Shown piece by piece: positions 55,100 through 64,000 of a stretch of DNA of 64,000 nt. Under the pieces are notes generated by a model, which had not been told where the DNA came from, made no database searches, and was given only the letters and a program-made list of their open reading frames with translations. Origin of the DNA: Massospora cicadina (Eukaryota; Entomophthoromycota; Entomophthoromycetes; Entomophthorales; Entomophthoraceae); contig JAKSZP010009458.1 of NCBI GenBank assembly GCA_022478985.1, positions 58,265 through 122,264 of the forward strand. The letters are read 5' to 3'. The first letter of the stretch is position 1. Every line of letters starts with the position of its first letter. The translations under genes and the position numbers were made by a program.

Positions 55100-55960
55100 G
55101 ATTGAGCTCTTTGGTGCCACATCCAAGTTTACCATTCTGCTAATGGGCCAAGCCCTGGATTTTGACGGATTGACCTTCACGTTACTTGGTTTTTAATACA
55201 AAAATTTAGAATGTTCATTACCACCTTCTCCTCCTCCTCCAGTAAAACATAAATTCATACGTCATCCACAGATATCAAGTGGGAGTACGCCTCGCCGTTG
55301 ATGGTAGGTTTCCTCTGGTCTGACTTCCTGAGAACCACTGAAAGTGTCTCTATTGCAAGAACAAACAATAAGGGATATAGAGGGTTTCACTGACGCACTC
55401 CTCTAAACACCTTAAGAGATTTGGTAGAGGACCCCATTGATATTAGCAACCAATGAGTCTTACCCATAAATCGTTTCGTGCAATCTCAATAAGAGCCCTT
55501 TGATTCCAACCCTACCTAACACTTTCCATAGAAAATCATCATTCACTCAATCATACGCCTTCTCTTGATTGAGAAATAGTAGCTACCCCTCTGGTCATAC
55601 CGTTTACTTGCCCAATCTTCAATCAGGTGAAACAGCATAAAATTGTCAACAATTGAGTTTCCTTTGATGAACCCATTTTGCTCTTTCCTGACAACTTCTG
55701 CCACAACCCCCTTTAGTCAATTAGTTAGGATCTTTATTATCTTATAGTCAATGTTAAGAAGAGCCAAAGGAAGATAGTTCCCCATGAGTGAGGGATCTCC
55801 CTTCTTATACAAAACCACCACCACGCCTTTTGAAAACGCCGGCTTAATTGCACAGAATACTAGGAGTTAATAGTAGAGCTCAGCAAGCATCTCAAACATT
55901 TCTGCCTGAAACAACTTGCAGAGCTCACGGATCAACCCATCTATCAAGGATCCTCGCCAT
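55100..55960 (-). pseudogene. LINE reverse transcriptase core
   Basis: With shifts and stops the minus strand gives FSKGVVVVLYKKGDP and NYLPLALLNIDYKII near 55800. It then gives EQNGFIKGNSIVDNFMLFHL near 55680, GVRQ then PLYPLLFVLAIETLSVVLR near 55370, and LISVDDV near 55270, where the LINE active site normally reads FADD. The order and wording are those of L1-type RTs. Confidence 0.8.
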
Positions 55961-56559
55961 CCTTTCCTTTGTGGATGGCGTCTGAAACCTCTGACTTGCA
56001 GATCTTTCTAGATAGCTGCTGCTGAGTCTCCTTTGGCAGTACCCCCTGTCTAATTGTGAGTACTTTGGATGCCTCTGAGTCATTCCCTTAGGGGCCATAA
56101 AGGTCCTCATATTAGCACTTGGCTACCTCAGCCATGCGGGCTGAATCCTTCACCTCAACTCCCTCATCACAAAGTGATAAAATCCTTGCCGAGGGTCTGA
56201 ATGCCCCTACTGCCTTGCAGAGTAGAGCCACATTGCTGTTAGAGTCCTCATATAACCTAGATTTCCTCTGCTGAGGCGATCATATATGAAGGCTCCCATA
56301 AATTTTTGCATACAATTCAGCCTTGGCCGTGTAGGAAGATGCCCCCATGACTGCAGCATGTTTTCAGGTACTAATGAAGCTCTTCTCCATAATTTCATGC
56401 CTCAAACTCATGGTCCCTAGCTGCCCCACAAAGATTACATATGTCATCTTAAGATCAGCCTTCATCAGCAACCATTTTACTGACGCATCTGGCTTCCTCA
56501 CAATCTGGATTCTCCACCATCTCACTTTCTTCCTCATGATCTTATGAAGTGGATATCAC

Positions 56560-57390
56560 TTCAGGAGTTCAAGGTTCATTCTTCAGATCCCTTTCCCTTC
56601 AGAAGCAACCTGAGAGTCACTGATCTGCGGTTCAAGGGACTTGTGGTCCGGAGAACCTGGATCATGATTCCAAAGGATCAACTTGCAGCGACTCAGGTGA
56701 GGCTGGGGCACTAACACAAGTTCAATGCGAAAGAAATGATCTCCCTGAACGTGAGTACACCCAATCTCCCCCTCCTTACCACAGCCCGCTCTCCACACAT
56801 CCAGTAGGCTGATGTTGATCATTAAACTGGCCACCTCGTGGGCTCCAGGATCAGAACTCCAGTTTCCTGAAGTTTCAATCATGTCATCCCTATAGAAGAC
56901 ATAGTTCATTTCTCCCCCAGCACTACCGACCCCCCCAATGACTTCCTCCTGATCCTCAGGCTGACCTTCTGGAAGAAGACTTTCCTTTCAGACCCATAAT
57001 TGTGCGCATATAAGACAATAAACCAAATTGACCTCTCTCCAAACAATGACATCACTGCCAATGCTCTTCCAGGAACCAATACCCTTTTGTCCATCACCTT
57101 AACCTTGTCCGCCCACCAGACCAAAATACCACCCTTTGGTTTCTCCCCTCCCTCTTTCCCTCCCATAAGGGCGAGTCTGAGTTTGGTTGATCCACTGGAT
57201 GAGAGTAAAATGATTGCTTCATAGGGAACTGGTAAGACCAGTCCTATTCCACCCCAAGTTTGGATTAAGTATCAGTGAAGAACTGGTATCAATCCCATGT
57301 TGCTTCAATTGGAGTTTCTCTCACTGCTGCTGCCTGAGGACATTTAGACTCCTCACGTTAGCAATTTTAATCCTGATTGCCATGGGTTAG
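56560..57390 (-). pseudogene. LINE apurinic-type endonuclease
   Basis: It begins MAIRIKIANVRSLN, the usual ORF2 start of plant L1-type LINEs (57383). It continues GGILVWWADKVKV and SIWFIVLYAHNYGSERKVFF (frame 56906-57166). Then comes GDHFFRIELVLVP with HDPGSPDHKSL (frame 56583-56909), close to the SDH catalytic end. This enzyme family nicks the target DNA before reverse transcription. Stops separate the frames. Confidence 0.78.
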
Positions 57391-57499
57391 AACCCAAAGA
57401 GGCTTTGGTGTTAGGATCGTGGATTCCTCATCCTCTTCCACCTCAAAAGGTTTAGTGTGACCAAGTTTCTTTCTTCCCTTTCCAGCACTAGACTGGGCC

Positions 57500-58200
57500 G
57501 GGGTGGTGGCTGCTTGGTCACAGAAGCTGCCAAAATCTTTTCATTGCTAGGGTCCTTAACATACCCCTCTGCTTTCAATTGGAGGCATTGGGGTTAGAAG
57601 GCACTGGCTCACTATTGCTAGCAGGAAGCACCTCCCACACCTTTGCTTCTTCCCCTACGGGCCTCACACGCTCTACCTTCCCACATCCATTGTGGTAGCA
57701 CGCCTATTCCTCGATCAAGTAATGAGTATAACCCCATCTGTTTCCAAGGCATGCTGTTCTATAACGTCCCTTGCATAATGGGCCAAAACGCCACCAAGCT
57801 CAATTTGGAGTCTAGTGACTTCCCACGCCTTCCAGGTCCACTTCAACTCCTTGTTGACCTTTCCGTCGCCTTTAAGCATCTCAGTCACCGCCTTTATATT
57901 AGCGTTGCCAGCCGCCGCCGCCTCCCTTGCCTTGTCTAACAGCTCAGCTAGCTTCTCCAACTCCTTCTGGAGAGCCAATTCTCTTTCTCTGAGGGCAATA
58001 AAAGTGGCACCCCCTCTCTAGGCCCATCAGATTTGGCCACTACCTCATGAGGTTTATCCTGGGGACATTTAGCTCTGAAGTTCCCCTTCATTCCATACAA
58101 GAAGCATCTTTCCAGCGGCAACAGGGACACTCCAGATCCCCACAGTAACTAAACGAGGCAACTCCCCATATGACTTTAAAAGTTCAACTTTCAAAACCCA
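57500..58200 (-). pseudogene. LINE ORF1 with zinc-knuckle remnant
   Basis: Frame 57948-58130 contains CFLYGMKGNFRAKC, a CCHC knuckle with its second Cys and its His replaced. Frame 57715-57978 reads ALQKELEKLAELLDKAREAA, a likely coiled coil. ORF1 proteins of this kind bind the LINE RNA. The sequence is unrelated to the W protein apart from the knuckle. Confidence 0.65.
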
Positions 58201-58830
58201 GTCTCCAGAGCCTACGGTGAACATTTTAAAAGCTACCGTCCTTCTGCCTCAAGTTCTTTACTGGCTTGTTCTCATTAAAGGAGATCACTCTGCCAAAGCC
58301 TTTCAGCTTAGACATCATGGCCCTCTAATGCCAACAGATGGCACGTCCCTCAGTATGAACCTTCCAACCTTGGTCCCAATATTGAGACACATGGCCTCCT
58401 CATTCTTGGTGATCAAATTGGCAGCCAAACTTGTTCCTTTTGAAGCTTAGACTGAAAGTCATAAGTTTTAACCCAGGATCCAAACGCAAAATATGGATTG
58501 GGTTGAACCCACATACCTCAATCACGTGGACCATAAGCATCTCCTTAGATCATTCAGACTTTAATTCCATAGCGTGAGCCCTCTTGAGGCTCTCCACCAT
58601 GCTCGCCATCAAATCATTTGAGGGGTTGGAGTTCCCCACTTCAAAAAGCCTGATTCCGACCCCAAATCCATTAGTAGCTACCACCATAAAGGATCTGAAG
58701 CCTTCTGTGCATCTGGGGCTATCCCGCTTTTTATTTTCTAATGAAGTTGGTCTCTCTGGTCTGTTTTTGTAACAAAGTTTTCTCTCTAGGATTTTTTTGT
58801 GCGGGAATTATTGCAGCCCTTTCAGGTTGG

Positions 58831-59229
58831 TCAGTCAATTTGGTATGCGAGTGCTCTCGCCTTTCGCTGCACCAGTGTAAGCCCATGTAAGCTACTGGCT
58901 GCTATCCATTTTTCAGTCCAACCTAGAAAACTGCGGTGATTATTGTAGACAGGTGCGCCAAAGCCCAGACAATCAGGATTGTCCCACCCTTGTTGCTGAG
59001 ACCGCTTTTGCAGTTCCTCGCCTTGTAGGAAAGTAATGTGACAGACAATACGCCTGACTCTCACCTCCCCCTTCCTGGCATGTTCCCCCCAAAGGAGAGT
59101 GGAAGCACCCACAAGAACAGGTTGGATCACAGTCATTAGCTTCCATACCCACATCTCTTTTAGGCCACTACAGGACCCTTCTGTGGTGCCTCTTTGGTTC
59201 TGGTGTTGGCTACTCACCCATGTTTCCAC
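58831..59229 (-). pseudogene. ORF of 132 codons near the LINE 5' end, unknown
   Basis: It is an open minus-strand frame upstream of the knuckle region and as GC-rich as the LINE. It starts METWVSSQHQNQRG and is Trp- and Arg-rich, with no recognised motif. By position it may be 5' leader or an early part of LINE ORF1. Confidence 0.4.
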
Positions 59230-59269
59230 AGGCTTTCCTTGGTCACGCCACGAGAAGGCCCCAGCTTAC

Positions 59270-60093
59270 TCTACTAGCTCTCTCCCTTCCTCACTTGACA
59301 CAGGAGCTTTGGAGAACATTATATATCTATTAAAGGTATATGATTCCTTTTCTCTAATCCTAAGAGTAATAAAATACAGCAAATGTATAGTAAAATAGAT
59401 ATGTTTGATACTATAAGACTTTTTTATTAGAGATTACAAGGTAGTATATAGGGGATTCACTTTTCAACTATTCCGTTGGCGGTCCAATTGGAAAAGGCAG
59501 CTGTTGTCAGTGAATTCACCCTCAATTAATCACCCAATGACGAATAAGTCTTACACTCATTTATCCAAATACTCGGGATTTACCACTAACTAGATAACTA
59601 TTCTATATGAGCTGAATTTTGTAGGTAGCTTTTCCCAACGCCCTCATCCAACCCCAGCGGAGTAGCCCTACTAAGCTATCAACCTTATTAGGTAATGGGA
59701 ACCTTTACTCATTATCAGCATGTTGCGTTGTCTAAAAGTTTAAACAGCCAGTTGCTGACACCAAAAGCGTTTTTAAAGCCCAGCGACTAATCCATATACT
59801 CTTAGTCAATAGCCGACAAAACCTGATTGACTCCTACAAGCCAAATAAATTATTAATTAGGTTCTTAAAAAATAATTACTTGCTTATTACCAGGGATCAT
59901 CCCAACGAAACACTAGCTATCTGAAGAATTAATTTCTAGAGATTAGTTAATTTTTGCAGGGATAATTTACTGAACAATAGTTATTATATGGAATGATAAC
60001 TCCCACATCCACTAGCGGACATTGTCCCCTAGCAGTTAAGTAGAAATATTATTATCTGATTAGGTGGGATAATATGGTCATATCAAAATCACA
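59270..60093 (-). repeat. Element K LTR (H type), right part
   Basis: It aligns with the H 5' LTR from about 24070 to 24884, e.g. cttgacacaggagctttggagaac versus ttgacacaaaaggtcattgagaac (in part) and the taatgggacctttac block. It ends ...caaaatcaca at 60093. Confidence 0.75.
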
Positions 60094-61241
60094 TCAATTA
60101 TTCACCACTATGGGAGGTAATAGTAGTCATTTGACTGGTTACAAAACTTTTCAGTAACAACTGGCCCCATAATCCTTTACTTCATCTCTGAATTTTTAAT
60201 AGAGGTTTGTTATCTCTGTTATGAGAAGGGCGATCCAAGAGAAAGCTGGGTTTTTGCCTAGTTTCTGAACACCTAAATGGTAACTTCAGACTACCAGACG
60301 ACGCTCTACCTTAAGGGAACAACTTGGGAGAGATGAGTTGAAGGGTTTTGGGTTTTCTGAAAGGGTGGGTCTGAGAGTGATGTGTTCTCCACATTGCTTG
60401 AGCTGCATCACTTAAAGAATTAACCAGGAAGTTCTGCTATAGTATAACATACAATCTTAGGTAGCACAAACTTGTTTTTTCAATATTAAAAATAATAAAG
60501 TAAAATTTTAATAAAAGATTTAGTAGAAAATTAAATAGAAGGTAAAACCAACACCTTACCAAAAGCTGGGTGCTAAATTATATGCTGTGATGAGGAGGGG
60601 TATTACTAAACTTAAGAATTAAGCTTTAGGTGCTAATTTTGAATTTGATAGTGATGATTATCATTGCCTTAATCAATTTTTCATAGTAGCAACAATGTCT
60701 GAGACTACCGCAATACTCTTGGGATGTTTTGATGAGCTCCAAAAGTCAAAATTTATCTTGACAGTTTCATAATTTAGTGACGGGTCTGGTCCCCATTTTT
60801 AACTTAGCCTTTTTGACTTTTTCCTCAATTTTGACTCTTATATATGATTTTTACCTGAGGTTGGCCATGTGTCATATTTTTTACATTCATGATGGCTCAT
60901 AATTGGCCTACCTGTTAAAGATGGGAAATGGGAAATGGGGATTAAGATTTGGAACTTCCTATATTTTCCAAAGTCTGTACAGAGTTGTATGGGGTTTCAT
61001 GTCATACTCTGAAGATTTTGAGACATGGGTGGTTTTAGTCCAAATAATAGGTTGGTATAAGGCACATGGAAAGCAGGGAAGGGCATCAGATACCCATCTC
61101 TCATCCAGGGTGTTCATTAGGTCAGTTTCTGGATAAGAGGTTGGGATTTGTAGTTTAAGCCCTTTCTAGACCTAAAACGGTGCATAACCCTGTCCACCTT
61201 GATAGCAGGCGCCTCATGTCTTACACAAAGCATGATTCTAA
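60094..61241 (+). other. No secure gene; possible gag side of element L
   Basis: A 77-codon plus-strand frame (60903-61136; GWYKAHGKQGRASDTHLSS) has no known match. Otherwise the sequence is AT-rich. Confidence 0.35.
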
Positions 61242-61252
61242 ATGGGCTTCTT

Positions 61253-63145
61253 ATTTTATTTAACCAAGGCAAGCCGACCAGGGGATGGACAATACTAAAA
61301 TAAAACTCTAAAACTAAACCAACCAAAAACATGAACTGACTGCCCTAAAAAGCAGCTATAACACAAAAGTAATGAAAGAAACAATTTACCAGGTGGCACA
61401 GCGGTGAGCCGCTTATCCAACCATGGCGGAGGGGGATCAGGCAGATCATCATCAGGTTCAGCATTGAAGAGGCGGATCAATGCTGATATCAAGGGGTTTG
61501 GGGAATCCACAGGATGAGGGTCGAGGTAAAGTAGATAGCCGTTGCATTTGACATTTGGGCCTGGGTGAAGGCCTCTATGAGTTGGGTTAATATGGTGTTC
61601 ATCTTGTATTGCAAGTGTCAGAAAGTTGTTCTAATTTTGCAATGTTTGATCTGGTGATATGTGTGGACAGGGAAAGATCTTCCAGATGTAAGAACGTTTG
61701 AAAGCGTAGGTGGCAGCTGCATGGAGGCGTTGGATTTCCTCTTTTGCAATAGGAGGAAAATTGGAGGGTTAATGGGGGTAAAGACCTTTTTAAAATTCAG
61801 TGACAGATTTTGCCACAGCTTTGTGAAGATGGTGATTTTTGGGTGAGGGCACCGCAGCCTTAGCAAGCTGGTGGTCGCTTTATAGTAGGGGATAGCATTG
61901 GGTTTGGGGACTTATTGTTTGGGCGGTAGTGGAGCATCAAAAAATATATAAAAAAGGTTCTAAATTAATTGGTTTAGCCGGAGATAGGACAATTTCACCA
62001 AGTTTGGTCATCTCATCCAATAAGTCCCAGGGATTTTAATTAATTTGGATTGATTCAGTTATAGGTGGGTGTGGTTGGGTAAGTTTTGAGACGGAAACTT
62101 TTTTGGTCTGAATATGGGTACAAACCTGCTCCCAATTGGTTGGCGTGGGTGAAAATTGGCTGGTTTGACTTTGGGTTGCTAGATTTTGCTGCTGTTTAAT
62201 TGAGCATACTCCCTGGGGGTGAGGGCAGCCAAAATCCCTACTCAAACGCTGTTGGTGTGTCTTCCTTGGTGGGTTGGCAGTATTCTCAGGGTATAAATTA
62301 TATTAACATGCCTTTTTGGTATGGTCTAAATTCAAGGCAGAGGGGGTAAACTATGCGGCTGTTGTCATTTTGAGCCCAAAAGAAATGGTCAGTTGCGGAT
62401 GGGATGTAGGCACATGATGGGATGTGCTGAGCCATGTTCAGCTGGTTGGGGGTAATGGTGGCCATTGCCTGAGGTGCCGCTAGGCGCTCAGCACCACTTG
62501 GGACAATGAATTGGAGGATGGTGTTTTTGCCATAAGTGGCCAGCCCTGACATCAATTCCTCATAAAGTTTTTGAGGGGGAAGGTGTGAGGGGAGGTTGCA
62601 AAAATCACCACGAGTTTGTTAATATTGGGGAGACATGTTTGGGTTGTGGTAATGGGTGTGTTTTTGTATATTAAGGGCGCAGCTGCTGCAGTGGCTGCGT
62701 CCTCTTTGGTGGGGAAGCCTATATCAAAATAGCCCTTGTAAGGGTGGAAGTCTATAAATCCTTCCAGTGCAAAGGTGGCAGTTGCCAGCTCAATTGTTGC
62801 TTTGTCAGCATATGAGAAGAGATTTCCGTACTTGACATAGAGGCAAAAGTGGATACTGGATTGAGGTTGGCTAGGGGGTGGGGATGAATTGGATGTAATC
62901 GTGTGAGGTGGAGTGCTAAGTCCCTTGTAGGGAAATAGTGGACAGAAGTATTTGGCGGACTGGATGAGCCAGTCCTCACTCATTTGCCTGATGGGCAGTA
63001 AATGCTATTGGGTGAAGCACCGCTATCCCATACTGGGGCAGCAGGTGGTGGATTTGAGGAAATAATTTTGGAGATTGGTGTGATAAAACGGTGGTGGAAA
63101 ATTGACTTGTTTTTAAAATTTATAAAGAGTGATGTCAAGTGGAAT
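61253..63145 (-). mobile_element. W retroposon, copy 6
   Basis: On the minus strand the opening ctgccccagtatggg is near 63045. The N-terminal frame 62552-62983 (143 codons) reads GFIDFHPYKGYFDIGFPTKEDAA. The knuckle in frame 62298-62555 reads YPLCLEFRPYQKG, with Cys and His lost. The tail (61295-61510) reads LISALIRLFNAE then DLPDPPPPWLDKRLTAV. The 3' end is cccctggtcggcttgccttg. Flanks atgggcttctt (61242-61252 and 63146-63156) are a perfect 11-bp direct repeat. Confidence 0.85.
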
Positions 63146-63156
63146 ATGGGCTTCTT

Positions 63157-64000
63157 TATAATTTTTCTTATACTGAATTTTCCAAACTGGGTAAACCTCC
63201 CCATCGTCTACCCAAAATACTTCCTTTTACTGGTATTATTACATGGGATGAATCTAAAACAGATGATAAAGCAGAGGATGAGGAGAAAAAAGTGGATTCT
63301 ATTAAAAAGTCATTAGAAATGGTGGTTATCTGGACAGAAATGCAAGGAATTCGCCATATTTTTGTATCATAATTTACTGAGAGCTCAGAATTATAACAGA
63401 TCCTCAGAGTAAACCAGTTTATGAAGATATTTTAGGTCCAGCTTTATCTGATCCAGCAAAGCCTGATGAGGATTCTTTATCTTAAGATTAGGAAATGACT
63501 ATGCTCTTACAGTTGATACCTAAATCCAAAAAGAGATGGAAGCCCCCTGTGGTTAATTAACCACTAAAGAAAATGTTTGTAATCTCACCAAATTGAATAA
63601 ACTTGACCGCTTTTACTTTATATTTTTTGTTCAGGCCAAAGTTGGCGGAGGAAAGTCACATTAATTTTTCTGGTGGATACTGGTGCAATTGAGTGTTACA
63701 TTGACCTGCAGATGGTTCAGCTTTGGATCTTCAATTTAATACAAGGGCTTCTGTTCTGGGATCTTCTCGCATCCTTATGATCATACTTCCTCTTCTTTAG
63801 CCTTTCTTGTATAGGACACATGAACACAAGTTTGTGTCCCACTTCTTGGCTATTCCAGAGTTGCTGTACCCAATGATCTTGGGGGTCATCTGGTGGCATC
63901 ACCTGTCTGTTAGCATTGACTTATAATGAAACTTGCTGGCATTCACCACTAAAAACCTACTCTGGATAAATTCCTCTTCTTGCAACTATGGTCAAGGTAA
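63157..64000 (+). pseudogene. Element L: Ty3-type gag/protease fragment, runs off the window
   Basis: The plus strand reads VTLIFLVDTGAIECYIDLQM near 63660-63715, a retropepsin active site with an intact D-T-G. HEHKFVSHFLAIPELLYPMI then LG follows near 63810-63880, the C-terminal part of the protease. Upstream frames (63002-63316 and 63139-63372) are acidic and Lys-rich, perhaps gag end. A frame shift lies between the two protease parts. W copy 6 interrupts or borders it on the left. Confidence 0.65.

Larger units (their letters stand above)
52390..59270 (-). mobile_element. L1-type LINE, decayed, inserted in the K LTR
   Basis: On the minus strand come an ORF1 region with a knuckle remnant (58200-57500), endonuclease (57390-56560), reverse transcriptase (about 55960-55100) and a C-terminal zinc-finger-like part (53300-52660). 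A GC-rich 3' region follows (to about 52390). The C-terminal zinc finger and the YGLWLARNQRYF phrase near 52870 are typical of plant L1-type LINEs. H-type LTR sequence on both sides shows it landed in that LTR. End points are approximate, and I could not settle the target duplication. Confidence 0.82.
44640..60093 (-). mobile_element. Element K: decayed Ty3-type LTR element, host of W copies 4 and 5, mariner and LINE
   Basis: Minus-strand RNase H pieces lie on both sides of the two W copies (44640-44710, 46660-46717, 48650-48900). RT-like sequence lies to the right (about 49520-50230). A 5' LTR of the H type begins at 52004 and ends at 60093, split by a LINE. The left limit, integrase and 3' LTR were not found. 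The base following the LTR is tcaat, a possible target duplication without a located partner. Confidence 0.6.

Overview
The window is eukaryotic, AT-rich, intergenic DNA made almost wholly of decayed transposable elements. I find no intact host gene, no rRNA or tRNA gene and no CRISPR array. A seed-plant or other land-plant genome is my best guess: there are several layers of nested Ty3-type LTR elements, an L1-type LINE with an RVT-type zinc finger near its C-terminus, and nonsense codons that look like C-to-T decay (CGA to TGA, CAG to TAG). An animal-type mariner fragment does not fit a plant neatly, so the assignment is open.

Layout. (1) About 1-24884: a minus-strand Ty3-type element (H). 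Element B (7317-21338, plus strand, perfect 5-bp target duplication ggatt) sits inside it, and element A (12555-19108, plus strand) sits inside B. That is three generations of insertion, each with LTR pairs I could align by eye. (2) 24885-27686: badly decayed plus-strand Ty3-like sequence with a protease remnant. (3) 27692-29320: a short non-coding element (J) with 520-bp LTRs, a 582-bp interior and a perfect target duplication atact; it resembles a TRIM. (4) 29370-41691: minus-strand Ty3-type element C, broken by three copies of a retroposon called W here. (5) 41692-44710: a second copy of an unknown repeat (G) and one orphan ORF. (6) About 44640-60093: minus-strand Ty3-type element K. It is broken by two head-to-head W copies, a fold-back mariner (48952-49507) and a roughly 6.9-kb LINE that landed in its LTR. 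(7) 60094-64000: a sixth W copy inserted in or next to a plus-strand Ty3-type gag/protease fragment that runs off the window.

The most interesting object is W: six copies, each about 1.9 kb. W encodes a Gag/ORF1-like protein with one CCHC zinc knuckle and shows no reverse transcriptase, no LTRs and a fixed 3' end. Copies are flanked by direct repeats of about 10-17 bp, so it moves like a LINE but carries only an ORF1-like gene. A second theme is that elements A, B, C, H and probably K share an unusual primer-site-like motif just inside the 5' LTR. In A and C this motif is also read through as part of the Gag frame.

Element names (A, B, C, G, H, J, K, L, W) are local labels. Boundaries come from aligning repeat copies by eye; those given as approximate could move by tens of bases.
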